Source of the DNA: Sphingomonas sp. NFR04
GTDB taxonomy: Bacteria > Pseudomonadota > Alphaproteobacteria > Sphingomonadales > Sphingomonadaceae
Reading direction: 5' to 3'
NCBI RefSeq assembly: GCF_900114095.1
Contig: NZ_FORV01000002.1
Span: 62,001-126,000 of the forward strand
DNA length: 64,000 nt
The position numbers and the translations under genes were made by a program. Of the stretch, positions 1-7,906 are shown in pieces (position 1 is the stretch's first letter; every line of letters starts with the position of its first letter). Below the pieces are notes generated by a model. That model saw nothing but the letters and a program-made list of their open reading frames with translations. It was not told the DNA's origin and did not search any database.

Positions 1-380
1 CGCTCATCAATGCCGCGGCCCTCGTGTTCGACGGCGGCGGTCACATCGATCTTGATCGTTAGGTGATCTTTGAGGAGCTTCTGAGCTTCCTCGCGAATGA
101 CCTTCTCGATCAGCTCGTTCAGCTTGGTCACGCCCGAGCCTTGCGGCACACGCCATTGCGTCAGCTTGCGGCCGACCTCGTCGCGGATGATGCTCTCGAT
201 GAAGGCACCACCCACGAAGCCCTTGTTCACGCGGGTCTCGACAACCTCCTTGAACAGCCCCCGGATCATCTCCCTAGGATCGACACCCACCTCGTTGACG
301 TAGGTGCGGATCGCCTGGAGCAGACGCTGGTTGCGCTTGCGATTGGCGGCATTCTTCTTGCGCACGGGCTTGTCCGTCAT
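1..380 (-). CDS. Hypothetical basic protein, 3' end outside window
   Basis: An open frame starts at ATG 380-378 and stays open to base 1, so about 126 residues are visible and the stop lies beyond the window. The N-terminus is very basic (MTDKPVRKKNAANRKRNQ) and the rest is amphipathic helical. Its ATG overlaps the stop of the preceding gene (ATGA at 377-380), which indicates translational coupling. I do not recognise the family; a nucleic-acid-binding role is only suggested by the basic N-terminus. Confidence 0.7.
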   Translation of the reverse strand, partial: MTDKPVRKKNAANRKRNQRLLQAIRTYVNEVGVDPREMIRGLFKEVVETRVNKGFVGGAFIESIIRDEVGRKLTQWRVPQGSGVTKLNELIEKVIREEAQKLLKDHLTIKIDVTAAVEHEGRGIDE

Positions 381-820
381 GCCGCCACCGCCAGGTCGAC
401 GCGAGCATTGGCATTCTGCGAGACGTGAATCAGGCCCGCGATGAAGTTCACCTCGCGCTGCGAGAAGCCGCCGACGCTGGTGCGCTCCTCACGATCCACG
501 CCGTCGACGGCCCAGCGCGCGGCGTTTTCGAGAAGGCTACGCGTCAGCTTATCGCCGGTCCGGCGGTTGTTGTAGACGAGCATGTAGAAGAGGCGTTCGG
601 TCTTCCCGCGCTTGCCGGCAACCCACGCGAAGAAGCGATGAGCGAGGCCCGGCCACATGACGCGCCGTTCGATCAGCGTTGCCGCGACCGTCGCGGCCAC
701 GTTACCGCGGAGCGCGCGCAGATCGAGCGCAAGCTCCATCATATCGGTACGCTGGGCAGCGCTGTAGAACTTGGCGCCGGGGTGAAAGGGGACGATTTTG
801 GGGAGGCGGGTGCCGCGCAT
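377..820 (-). CDS. Hypothetical protein, 147 aa
   Basis: The start is ATG 820-818 (MRGTRLPKIVPFHPG), sharing one base with the TGA of the upstream gene (TGATG). An in-frame extension further upstream would read back through that gene and is not needed. The protein is arginine- and alanine-rich, with a central helical stretch and the segment GKRGKTERLFYMLVYNNRR. No family is recognised. It ends in an ATGA overlap with the next gene. Confidence 0.7.
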   Translation of the reverse strand: MRGTRLPKIVPFHPGAKFYSAAQRTDMMELALDLRALRGNVAATVAATLIERRVMWPGLAHRFFAWVAGKRGKTERLFYMLVYNNRRTGDKLTRSLLENAARWAVDGVDREERTSVGGFSQREVNFIAGLIHVSQNANARVDLAVAA

Positions 821-1158
821 CAGTTGTGCTCCGGGTGCTTGCCGTGGATCGGTGCGTGACGGCACGCATCAATCATGCCCAGCATGATGAAGGCGCGACG
901 CTCGCCACCGACACGGTAGGAGAGATAGAAGGGGCGGGGGCCGATCGGGAAATCGTCGGCCCAATATGCGTCCTGATTGAACATCTGGGAGTTGTGCCAG
1001 GATGCGATGGACAGGCGTCGATCGCCCTTGCGGAAGAAGATGAGGTTGAAGCGACCGTGCAGCAGCACCGCATACAGCCAGATCAATGCCGCAAGTACGA
1101 GGAGCGTGGCGATCGCTGCGGTCGCCCCGACCCCGATCCAGTAGAACGCTTCGGTCAT
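820..1158 (-). CDS. Hypothetical membrane-anchored protein, 112 aa
   Basis: The start is ATG 1158-1156, in an ATGA overlap with the upstream stop. Residues of about 5-35 form one long hydrophobic segment (GVGATAAIATLLVLAALIW), followed by a soluble tail ending in a histidine-rich HAPIHGKHPEHN. This predicts a single-pass inner-membrane protein. The tail contains many aromatic and charged residues. No known family; it sits among small unknown genes at the end of the metabolic block. Confidence 0.65.
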   Translation of the reverse strand: MTEAFYWIGVGATAAIATLLVLAALIWLYAVLLHGRFNLIFFRKGDRRLSIASWHNSQMFNQDAYWADDFPIGPRPFYLSYRVGGERRAFIMLGMIDACRHAPIHGKHPEHN

Positions 1159-1778
1159 GCCGCTTCCTTCAGCGGCGGTAGGCCGAGCGACTGGTTGAGG
1201 TTCACGAGGGGCACTGCCGGCAGCTGCACCTTGGCGACCGCCTTGATGAACTGCTCTGCGATGGGCATCACCTCGGGCCATCGCTCGCGCAACTGACGAT
1301 CGGAGCGGATCTCAGACAGGATGCCCGTCACCTCTGCGCGACGAGTGTTGATTTCGTCGGCGATCCCCTCTTGGTAGAGGACGAACTCCATGACCTCGGC
1401 GCCAAACGCATCGTCAGCCTCGAAGCTCGCAAGAGGGTTGTCGCCGGTGTCGCTATAGGGCACGTAGAAGCCAGGCAGCTTCACCTCGGCCGGCTTTAGG
1501 CGATTAATAGCGTTGCCGGAGGCGTTCGAGTTTCGCCCCAGCGTTACGCGCGCGCCGGCGATGTTCAGCGGCAGCGTGTTGCGGAAGTATGTCGAACCTT
1601 TGTGCGTCTCGCTCATGAGCTTCAGGGCCGCCCGAACCTCGGCGGAATAGATGCGCTCGAATACGCGCCGCATCAGCGGTGCCTCGAGTTGGAAGAAGGC
1701 CAGCAGCTTGTCACGGAAGCCGTGCTTGAGCACCGCGTTCGTGATGTCGGCGCGGATGTCGTTGTTGATCGCGACCAT
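1155..1778 (-). CDS. Hypothetical phage protein, 207 aa (possibly Nmad5-like)
   Basis: The start is ATG 1778-1776, sharing a base with the preceding stop. The protein is soluble, with an N-terminal helix (MVAINNDIRADITNAVLKHG) followed by a segment of the type RRVFERIYSAEVRAAL and then a basic region. The layout vaguely resembles the phage nucleotide-modification-associated domain 5 family, but I cannot confirm this by eye. Function unknown. Confidence 0.65.
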   Translation of the reverse strand: MVAINNDIRADITNAVLKHGFRDKLLAFFQLEAPLMRRVFERIYSAEVRAALKLMSETHKGSTYFRNTLPLNIAGARVTLGRNSNASGNAINRLKPAEVKLPGFYVPYSDTGDNPLASFEADDAFGAEVMEFVLYQEGIADEINTRRAEVTGILSEIRSDRQLRERWPEVMPIAEQFIKAVAKVQLPAVPLVNLNQSLGLPPLKEAA

Positions 1779-2293
1779 CAGCCCCGCACCCCCTCGGGCC
1801 AGTAGGAGATCTCGGCCTCGCCCTCGCGCTGTTCCTGAGCGTCATCGGGGATCGCGCCGTGCGTCAGCAGCCAGTTGATGCGGTGGGCGGCGCCGTGCGC
1901 GGTGTTGTCGGTGTCAGACCAACCGCTGCCGAAGCACCACTCCCACACGGCACCTTCGTAGCGATATTCCTGACCGTCCTCGTCGACCGGGGACGGGACG
2001 AAAGCGCGATATGAATAGCTGATCCAGTTCTCGCCCGCGACGAAGTCGATGCCCGCGACGGGGCCGTGACCGACCGCGCATGCAGCGGTGCCACATTCGG
2101 CGCGGAAGGCCGGGTGGTGCCCCCTGCCGTGAAGTTCGTTGTCGACGAACAGCCGCATGCTGAAATCGGGATATGTGGCGGGCAGCTGCAGGAGATGGTC
2201 CGCCAGACGACGCAGATTCGCCTGCTGCTCGACGCTGATCGTGGTGACGAAATCCGTTTCGCCGGGCTCCTGGATGATGATCGGTTCGCTCAT
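1778..2293 (-). CDS. Hypothetical protein with CGTAAC motif, 171 aa
   Basis: ATG 2293-2291 is preceded by a clear ribosome binding site (GCGAGGAGCGAA). The reading frame can be extended upstream to a GTG inside the repeated intergenic palindrome, but that has no ribosome binding site. The motif CGTAACAVGH in the middle resembles the CGT-x-x-C-x-x-G motif of small phage proteins of unknown function. The C-terminal half is rich in W, Y and acidic residues. It is the first gene after the palindrome pair at 2325-2378. Confidence 0.7.
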   Translation of the reverse strand: MSEPIIIQEPGETDFVTTISVEQQANLRRLADHLLQLPATYPDFSMRLFVDNELHGRGHHPAFRAECGTAACAVGHGPVAGIDFVAGENWISYSYRAFVPSPVDEDGQEYRYEGAVWEWCFGSGWSDTDNTAHGAAHRINWLLTHGAIPDDAQEQREGEAEISYWPEGVRG

Positions 2294-2324
2294 TTCGCTC
2301 CTCGCGAGTCGTTGTTCGTTTGCG

Positions 2325-2378
2325 ATGTGTGTCACTTACCACAGGTCGCAGCGAGAGCAAGTGGCAAGCGACACACAC
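2325..2378 (-). promoter_or_regulatory. Inverted pair of the phage-wide intergenic palindrome
   Basis: Copy one (2325-2344) reads CTGTGGTAAGTGACACACAT on the minus strand. Copy two (2359-2378) is the same motif on the plus strand (AAGTGGCAAGCGACACACAC). The two can fold as a 16-bp stem with two G-U pairs in minus-strand RNA. The pair lies between the stop at 2385 and the ribosome binding site of the next gene. There is no U-tract, so an operator or processing signal is more likely than a terminator. Confidence 0.6.
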
Positions 2379-2384
2379 AATGCA

Positions 2385-3251
2385 TTAGGCGGCGAGCTTC
2401 ACCAGCTCGGCGGCGAGGGCTTGGTCGGCGATCACCAGATCGCGGGGCGCGGTGGGCGACGGCTGGACGAGTCCGGTGATCTTGAACAGCGCCGTCATCT
2501 GCTGCGCTTGGGCGCGGGCGGTGCCGGTGGAGAGGTTTTCGCCCTCGTAGGCGGCCACGAGCGACTTGCCGCTGATCATGCCATCGGCAACCAGGCGACG
2601 GACCGCGACCGAGGTGTACCGCGAGAGGCGCTTGCCGGCGGCGATCGACTGGATGAGGTTCTGCGCCTTCTCCTGCACCTTCTTCGCGGCACAGGCGTCG
2701 AGGTTAGCCTTGAGCGTGGCGGGGTCGATCGCGGCGATCGAGTGGAAGTCGCGGGCGGGGGCGGGGGCCGCTGCCGGCGTGGTATTCGCGGCGATCTTCG
2801 GCTTGCGTGCGCTCTTCTGCTTGGCGGGCTTGGTGACGCTCTCGGCCGCTTCGATCTCGGCGAGCAGGGCGTCAGCGTCGTTGGCGATGACCTCGCTCAC
2901 ATCACCGCTGGCAACCTGGGCGGTCGCGCTCTCACCATCTGCGGGAGCTTGGAAGCCGAACTCGTCCTCTTCGGCTTCTTCCGCCGCGGCGAGCATGTCC
3001 TCGATCTCTTCGTTACCGGTGGCGACGTCGATCACGACGCTGGAGGGGGTGACGTCGATCGTGACCTCCTCGACGTCCGCGAGGCTCATGATCTCGTTCG
3101 TTTCGTCCATCTCGGCCTGGATCGCGGCGAGCGCCGCATCGACAGGATCTTCGAGGTCGGTGGCGACCACGAGTGCCGTGGTCGCCTGGGTGTTGTCAGC
3201 CGCGTCGGCGGCGGGCTTGGGGCTGCTGTTGCGGTTGCGCTTGCGGCTCAT
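2385..3251 (-). CDS. Hypothetical acidic protein, 288 aa
   Basis: The start is ATG 3251-3249 with ribosome binding site GAGGAGATCGACG. The basic N-terminus (MSRKRNRN) is followed by about 140 residues rich in A, E, D and V, an alanine/proline/lysine linker, and a helical C-terminal domain of about 120 residues (DACAAKKVQEKAQNLIQSIA onward). The acidic middle looks like a flexible spacer or DNA mimic. No family is recognised. The first 56 bases overlap the end of the upstream gene. Confidence 0.65.
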   Translation of the reverse strand: MSRKRNRNSSPKPAADAADNTQATTALVVATDLEDPVDAALAAIQAEMDETNEIMSLADVEEVTIDVTPSSVVIDVATGNEEIEDMLAAAEEAEEDEFGFQAPADGESATAQVASGDVSEVIANDADALLAEIEAAESVTKPAKQKSARKPKIAANTTPAAAPAPARDFHSIAAIDPATLKANLDACAAKKVQEKAQNLIQSIAAGKRLSRYTSVAVRRLVADGMISGKSLVAAYEGENLSTGTARAQAQQMTALFKITGLVQPSPTAPRDLVIADQALAAELVKLAA

Positions 3252-3618
3252 CGTCGATCTCCTCGTGCTCGACGCTCGATTGCGTCGTTGCAACCGAGAT
3301 AACCGCATCGTCGGTGCCGGTCGGCTGGCTTCCTGCGACCGGCTCGACGGCAGCCGAAGCCCGCGCGAGCTCGTAGCGGGCCGAAGCGATGTCGGTGCGG
3401 AGCATCTTGAGGCCCGCGAGCTCGTTGACATCCTCGCGGCCGACGATCTCCGCCACGACCTTGTCGTCGAGTTCGGCGAGGCGTTCGACCTTGTCCTCTT
3501 CCGACCCTTCGCCCAGGTCCCAGGCCAACAGCGCGCCTTCGCGCTTGACGATGTTCTGGTCGCCGAGGAGGGCGACCGCGGTGAGCGAGAGTTCGCCCGC
3601 GGAATGCTTGAACTTCAT
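3196..3618 (-). CDS. Hypothetical protein, 140 aa
   Basis: ATG 3618-3616 (MKFKHSAGELSLTAVALLGD) follows an AAGG ribosome binding site. The charged, helical N-terminal two thirds are followed by a Q/P/R-rich tail (EPQAQPQQQPQARRRRG). The tail is encoded where this gene overlaps the next one by 56 bases in another frame, so its low complexity may be a by-product of dual coding. Function unknown. Confidence 0.6.
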   Translation of the reverse strand: MKFKHSAGELSLTAVALLGDQNIVKREGALLAWDLGEGSEEDKVERLAELDDKVVAEIVGREDVNELAGLKMLRTDIASARYELARASAAVEPVAGSQPTGTDDAVISVATTQSSVEHEEIDDEPQAQPQQQPQARRRRG

Positions 3619-3632
3619 TGCGTGATCCTTCT

Positions 3633-4196
3633 CTATTTGGACTGGGGGCCGGTGGGCAGATTGAACCAGTTGAGGCGGCGGCCGACGAAGAGGCACTGAG
3701 CGAGCACATCCACGTCGTATTCGGCTGCGTGGGCTTTCGCCCGGTCGTATGGGACGTCGCAGCACGTCGCGAGTTCTTGGAGCCGGGGCAGCTTGCCGTT
3801 GGCAGTTGCCCAGCGTCCCTTCATCATCGTGTCATAGGTCGCGGGCCAGGTCGTGCGCTGCCCAACGCGCTCCAGCTCCCGCTTTAGGAACGGGAAGTCG
3901 TACCCGTCGCCGTTGTGAGCGACCACCAACACCACCTCGGGGTGCTCGATGACGCCGCGGACCTGCGGCGCGATCACATCGAACGTCGGTTCGTTGGCGA
4001 GATCGTCGAGCCGAATGCCGTGAACCTTCTGGGCAGAGGCGTCGATCTTTCGCAGCGGGTTGCAGCGCCACACGAAGCCCTTCACGAGCTCTTCGGTGTC
4101 GAGGTCGTAGAGCCGGCAGCAGATTTCGATCAGGCGGTGCTCGGGCTCATTGAGGCCGGTGCCCTCGGTGTCGCAGACGTTGACCAGGCGGCGCAT
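3633..4196 (-). CDS. DnaQ-like 3'-5' exonuclease (DEDDh), 187 aa
   Basis: This is a stand-alone proofreading-type exonuclease. Visible motifs are DTEGTGL (ExoI, two metal-binding acids), HNGDGYDFPFL (ExoII) and HAAEYDVDVL (ExoIII with the DEDDh histidine). The length matches the epsilon-type catalytic domain without a clamp- or alpha-binding extension. The phage also encodes a DNA polymerase III alpha subunit (21572-24991), which in this family usually lacks its own exonuclease, so a proofreading partner role is a reasonable inference. It overlaps the preceding stop by one base. Confidence 0.88.
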   Translation of the reverse strand: MRRLVNVCDTEGTGLNEPEHRLIEICCRLYDLDTEELVKGFVWRCNPLRKIDASAQKVHGIRLDDLANEPTFDVIAPQVRGVIEHPEVVLVVAHNGDGYDFPFLKRELERVGQRTTWPATYDTMMKGRWATANGKLPRLQELATCCDVPYDRAKAHAAEYDVDVLAQCLFVGRRLNWFNLPTGPQSK

Positions 4197-4456
4197 CAGA
4201 CGCGCGCCCCGTCGACCGTAGCAAGCGAGATCTTGCCCACCTTGCGCACAGGAGTGCTGACCGGGCGAGCTAGTTCCACCTCGATGGTGTCGAGGGGGAA
4301 CGTCTCGCGCTGGGCGCCCTTGCCGTGATCGACCAGGACGGCGTGGATCGCCACGCAGTCCAGATCAGCCAAGCCGACGGAGGTGTCCTTCACCACCTGC
4401 GCGATTGCCTTCATGAGGGCGTCGCGTGACAGGGTGAGCTTGTGGGTCTTCGCCAT
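4196..4456 (-). CDS. Hypothetical protein, 86 aa
   Basis: The start is ATG 4456-4454 (MAKTHKLTLSRDALMKAIAQ), sharing a base with the stop of the small membrane gene upstream. It is a compact alpha/beta protein without cysteines or membrane segments. The frame continues upstream, but that region encodes other genes. No family is recognised. Confidence 0.65.
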   Translation of the reverse strand: MAKTHKLTLSRDALMKAIAQVVKDTSVGLADLDCVAIHAVLVDHGKGAQRETFPLDTIEVELARPVSTPVRKVGKISLATVDGARV

Positions 4457-4581
4457 CACCGCAGCACCGCCGCCGCGGCGCAGTATCCCGCCGCGAACGC
4501 AAGGTAGCCGACGATCGCATAGCCGGTGAGGTTGACCGCCGTTCGCGCCTTGACGCGCATTTTGCGGAGGCGCGCGATCAT
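4456..4581 (-). CDS. Small membrane protein, 41 aa
   Basis: A short open frame lies between two larger genes: ATG 4581-4579 overlaps the upstream TGA (ATGA) and its own TGA overlaps the next ATG. The basic N-terminus (MIARLRKMRVKAR) is followed by a hydrophobic stretch (TGYAIVGYLAFAAGYCAAAA), which predicts one transmembrane helix with the N-terminus inside. The exact fit between both neighbours supports a real gene. Function unknown. Confidence 0.6.
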   Translation of the reverse strand: MIARLRKMRVKARTAVNLTGYAIVGYLAFAAGYCAAAAVLR

Positions 4582-5240
4582 GCCGCTGCCCGATTGGCGA
4601 GGCCGAAGGTGGCTGCCACGAAGTCCGCCGCGGTCGCGATACGGTCGGCGCGGTCGGTGTTCTCGCGCAAGATGGTGCCGATCCGCGGCGCCATGTCCGC
4701 CAAGCTCTCATCGAAGAGCATGCCGCGCACCAGGAAATGGATATGCTCCTGGTAGGCGGCATTCATCGGCGGTTTGCCATCCATCGGCTCGAAGGTGATG
4801 GCCGGCGGGACCAGGATCACGAGATCGAAATGCTGAGCGGTGAGGCTGATGGCGCTCTCGACATACTGAACGCAGTCGTCGCGAACGCGAGGCGAGCCGG
4901 CCGCCGCCGAGGCATCGGCGAGGTAATAGGCGGCTGCATCGATCGGCGTTCGGTCGCACACGTAGCTCACCGGGCCGCCGTGCGCCTTGCTGAGCGCCGC
5001 GGACGCCTCGATCTGGCCCACCATGGCGTCCATGATGCGCCCCTGCATCACAGTGCCCGTGTTCAGGCGATTGTGTCGCTCCATGTCGAAGCCGTGAATT
5101 TCGGCAACAACGCCCGCCGAGCTGGACAAGAAGGGGACGTCGAAGAGCTTGGCGATGGCGCGGGCGAGGGTGGTCTTGCCCACGCGGTGAGCGCCAGCGA
5201 AGCCGATGCGCGTTCCGTTGAGGTGTGTGTTGTTCACCAT
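4578..5240 (-). CDS. P-loop NTPase, AAA_28 / nucleotide-kinase-like, 220 aa
   Basis: Walker A GAHRVGKTT lies near residue 16. The segment DRTPIDAAAYY is typical of AAA_28 and phage deoxynucleoside-kinase-like proteins, and DLVILVPP looks like the strand after it. ATG 5240-5238 has a good ribosome binding site (CTGGAGCGT). It sits among thyX, a Nudix gene and the ribonucleotide reductase genes, so phosphorylation of a nucleotide or sugar-nucleotide precursor is likely. The substrate cannot be read from the sequence. Confidence 0.72.
   Translation of the reverse strand: MVNNTHLNGTRIGFAGAHRVGKTTLARAIAKLFDVPFLSSSAGVVAEIHGFDMERHNRLNTGTVMQGRIMDAMVGQIEASAALSKAHGGPVSYVCDRTPIDAAAYYLADASAAAGSPRVRDDCVQYVESAISLTAQHFDLVILVPPAITFEPMDGKPPMNAAYQEHIHFLVRGMLFDESLADMAPRIGTILRENTDRADRIATAADFVAATFGLANRAAA
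5223..5239 (-). promoter_or_regulatory. Intergenic palindrome copy inside a coding start
   Basis: The minus strand reads TGGTGAACAACACACAC directly at the start codon of the P-loop gene, so the motif half GTGAACAACACACAC is translated. It is one of few copies not in a gap. It may be chance, or a binding site overlapping the translation start. Confidence 0.35.
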
Positions 5241-5249
5241 ACGCTCCAG

Positions 5250-5897
5250 TTAAAATGGGTGCCGGAGGACGAGGTCCGTCCAGGTTTCCAGCGTGATGTC
5301 GCCGGCCGCCGCGCCGAGAACGAGGGCCTGCGGCGCCGCCCATCGCGCGTTCTCGATCACGTCCTCGAACTTGGCAGGATCAATGCCCGGCAAAGCCTGG
5401 ACGTCGATAACGGCCACAAGGCCGACGTGCACCTTGTCAACATCGGACGCCGCCGAGCTGATCACCGCCGCCCAGTTGCACAAGCCCGCGCGCTGTTCGT
5501 CGGAAAGGCGCAGCAAGCTGATGCCGAGCTCTTCCTCGAGCTCGCGGATGCAGGCGGTCTGCATCGTAGCGCGAAGATCGATGACGCCATCTGCGTCATA
5601 GACCGCGTCGCTTCCGTCGACATGGCCCCCGAACCCGATCGACGCTTTCGCATGCAGCCGAGCGTCGCCTCCGCTGGCGCCGCGCTGATAGACCAGCACG
5701 TTCTTGCCATCACGGATCACGATGTAGGGGATCGGCTGAACGAAGTCGAAATCCACTTCCAGCTTCGGCCGCGGCCCGATCCACACCTCGCCTTCTGCGA
5801 AGATATGGCCCACGTCGTCCGGTTGGTGACTGATACCGAAGCCCAGATCACCAAGCGAAGCTGCACGGATCGCGATAATATGCGCGATCTTGGACAT
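5250..5897 (-). CDS. Nudix-type hydrolase, 215 aa
   Basis: The Nudix box is recognisable: a GFGGHVDG start, then a spacer and CIRELEEELGI, giving the REx2EExG core with an insertion in the first half. The N-terminal 70 residues precede the Nudix fold. The enzyme probably hydrolyses a nucleoside-diphosphate derivative, either clearing damaged dNTPs or adjusting pools during phage DNA synthesis. It overlaps the thyX stop by one base and precedes the P-loop kinase-like gene. Confidence 0.78.
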   Translation of the reverse strand: MSKIAHIIAIRAASLGDLGFGISHQPDDVGHIFAEGEVWIGPRPKLEVDFDFVQPIPYIVIRDGKNVLVYQRGASGGDARLHAKASIGFGGHVDGSDAVYDADGVIDLRATMQTACIRELEEELGISLLRLSDEQRAGLCNWAAVISSAASDVDKVHVGLVAVIDVQALPGIDPAKFEDVIENARWAAPQALVLGAAAGDITLETWTDLVLRHPF

Positions 5898-6793
5898 CAG
5901 AAGTTCCCCTTCTCGGCCATGATGCTGCTGATGCCGTCTTCGCCGACCATCGCAACGAAGTCCGAGAAGAACTGCGGCGCATGGGAGCGGGCGGACTCGA
6001 GGATCACCGGCGCCAGGCGACGGATTTCGAGGTCGGCAGGCTCAGCGCCGCGGATCGAAAGAATGTGGCGGAGCGAGCGAAGGTTGGCGGTGAAGATCAG
6101 TCGCGTCTCGGCGGCATTGGGAAGAAGCGACCGGGCTGCCTCGTTCGCGCGCTTCTTCAGCGACACGATGGCATTCTCCTTCGCGCCGGCGGCCTGCATT
6201 GCGCGCAGGCGGGCGACGAACTGCTCCTGCAGCGCGACATATTCACGCAGGGAGTTGTTGCACGAACGGCGGAAGATCGTGAGTTCGGGATCGGCCTCGA
6301 GTTCCTCGGGCGTCATGCCCTCCAGGTGGTAGGCGAGGAGCGGCGGCAAGACGAAGCGAATGTTCTTCGCATCGACATAGCGCTGGCTCTCTTGGCTGTA
6401 GGCGACTCCGACGCGGTGACGCAAAAGTTCGTGGGTCAGGGATCGCGAGACGCCGGAGATCAGGAAGCAAAGGCTGACATGCTCGTAGATCGAGCCGTGC
6501 CGCTGCTCCTTGATATTCAAATGATAGGCGGTCGAGTCGCGACCCTTCTCGAATGAATTGTAGCACTGGCGGCCAGCAAACTCGGCGATGTCATCACCGT
6601 TGCCGCCAAACTCGGCGTCGGGCACTGCGAAGGTGCGGCCCATGATTCCGCCGATGGGCGACGCGGCATTTGCGGCGGCATCTTCGACGTCGAGCTGGCT
6701 GACGGCGTCTTCCAGGCCAGAAAGACTGAAAACGGTTCCGGCGAACTTGGAAACGGCCGGATTGAATACGATTTTATCCATCGAAATGGGCAT
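5897..6793 (-). CDS. thyX: Flavin-dependent thymidylate synthase ThyX, 298 aa
   Basis: ThyX methylates dUMP to dTMP with FAD and methylene-tetrahydrofolate. The ThyX signature is present as RHRVGVAYSQESQRY (RHR followed by S, Q and RY), preceded by SIYEHVSLCFLISGVSRS. The length is within the family range. Start ATG 6793 (MPIS) or ATG 6781; neither has a strong ribosome binding site, which is unusual for this genome. It follows the palindrome at 6831-6850 and the terminator behind nrdB. Confidence 0.95.
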   Translation of the reverse strand: MPISMDKIVFNPAVSKFAGTVFSLSGLEDAVSQLDVEDAAANAASPIGGIMGRTFAVPDAEFGGNGDDIAEFAGRQCYNSFEKGRDSTAYHLNIKEQRHGSIYEHVSLCFLISGVSRSLTHELLRHRVGVAYSQESQRYVDAKNIRFVLPPLLAYHLEGMTPEELEADPELTIFRRSCNNSLREYVALQEQFVARLRAMQAAGAKENAIVSLKKRANEAARSLLPNAAETRLIFTANLRSLRHILSIRGAEPADLEIRRLAPVILESARSHAPQFFSDFVAMVGEDGISSIMAEKGNF

Positions 6794-6830
6794 GAGCTTG
6801 TTTGACCCCTATGCTCTCTACTTGCGACTC

Positions 6831-6850
6831 GTGTGTGTCACTGCGCACAA
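6831..6850 (-). promoter_or_regulatory. Intergenic palindrome copy before thyX
   Basis: The minus strand reads TTGTGCGCAGTGACACACAC. It is located 38 bases upstream of the thyX start and just behind the nrdB terminator, where a new promoter would be expected. No clear -10 box follows. Confidence 0.55.
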
Positions 6851-6881
6851 CCTCTGTAAGAAGCTTCGACAGGTAACGCAA

Positions 6882-6930
6882 ACAAAAATGTGTCGGGCAA
6901 CACGGTTTTCACCAGTGTTGCCCGACACAT
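6882..6930 (-). terminator. Rho-independent terminator after nrdB
   Basis: A perfect 16-bp stem (6888-6903 with 6915-6930) has an 11-base loop and is followed on the minus strand by TTTTTG. Each arm (ATGTGTCGGGCAACAC) also resembles the phage-wide palindrome half TGTGTC-n-CACAC. It lies 21 bases behind the nrdB stop. Confidence 0.85.
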
Positions 6931-6951
6931 GCAGGACGCAAATGATACGGT

Positions 6952-7905
6952 CTAGAACGCTTCGCCCCACTCGCCTTCGGTTGCTGCGCGGCTGTAAGCC
7001 GTGCCCTGCTGCTCGAAGAAATTGGCGTGCTCGACGCCCGAAGCCTGGGTGTCGAACCACGGCAGATACTTGGCGTCGTCGTAGATGGGGAGCTCGCCGA
7101 GCTGCCGGAGGCGGATGTTCGCGACGTTACGGATATGGGCCTTGAACTCGTCCTTGGCGACGCCCGGCATATCGCCGTGCTGGTGCACCAAGTCGATGAA
7201 GGCGTCCTCCATCCGCACCGATTCACGGCACGTCTCGATGTTCTTGCGGGACAGCCGCTCGCGGTCGATCTCACCAGCCTTCTCGCGCAGGTAGGTGTGA
7301 TAGAGCCACATGATGCCTTCGCAATGCAGGCTCTCGTCCCGGACCGACCAGCTGACGATCTGACCCATGCCCTTCATCAGGTTGTGTCGCGGCAGGTTGA
7401 GCAGCATCGCGAAGCTGGCGAAGAGCATCAGACCCTCGCCGAAGCCGGACACGCCTGCGAGCGACGCGGCCACCTCTTCGGGATTGTTCGGGTTGAAGCT
7501 GTGCATCCAGTCATGCTTCGCCTTCATCTCGGTGTAGTCGAGGAAGGCATGATACTCGCTCTCGGGCAGGCCGAGCGTGGTCATGAGGTGGCTGTAAGCG
7601 TCGATGTGCACCGTCTCCATGTTGGAGAAGGCGCTCAGCATCATCTGCACCTCGGTGGGCAGGAAGATGGTCTGGTAGAGCTTGTGGTAGCACTTGTGGA
7701 CGTCAATGTCGGCCTGGACGAACATGCGGAAGATCCACGTCAGCGTGTCGCGCAGTTTCGGATCCAGCTTGGCCCAGTCACGGACGTCCTGACCCATCGG
7801 CACCTCGGCCGCGAGCCAATGCACCTGCTGCTGTCGCTTCCAGAACTCATAGGCCTGCGGGTACTGGAACGGTCGGTATGCCTTGCTCGGGAGGATTAGG
7901 GACAT
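6952..7905 (-). CDS. nrdB: Ribonucleotide reductase class I beta subunit, 317 aa
   Basis: The small subunit carries the di-iron tyrosyl-radical site that activates NrdA. Visible ligand motifs are DPKLRDTLTW near the N-terminus, SNMETVHIDAYSH (the ExxH pair) and VRDESLHCEG (second ExxH pair). The length is slightly short of E. coli NrdB but normal for phage. ATG 7905-7903 (MSLILPSKAYRPF) is chosen because the upstream extension covers the small membrane gene. It is followed by a strong terminator. Confidence 0.94.
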   Translation of the reverse strand: MSLILPSKAYRPFQYPQAYEFWKRQQQVHWLAAEVPMGQDVRDWAKLDPKLRDTLTWIFRMFVQADIDVHKCYHKLYQTIFLPTEVQMMLSAFSNMETVHIDAYSHLMTTLGLPESEYHAFLDYTEMKAKHDWMHSFNPNNPEEVAASLAGVSGFGEGLMLFASFAMLLNLPRHNLMKGMGQIVSWSVRDESLHCEGIMWLYHTYLREKAGEIDRERLSRKNIETCRESVRMEDAFIDLVHQHGDMPGVAKDEFKAHIRNVANIRLRQLGELPIYDDAKYLPWFDTQASGVEHANFFEQQGTAYSRAATEGEWGEAF

Positions 7906-7906
7906 G

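Noticed and set aside
2294-2335. Longer N-termini starting at GTG in GTGACACACA (MTH-type starts), also at 25554 and 33118
   Set aside because: These codons are part of the repeated palindrome. In each case a downstream ATG with a better fit exists, and the extra residues come from the motif, not from protein conservation.
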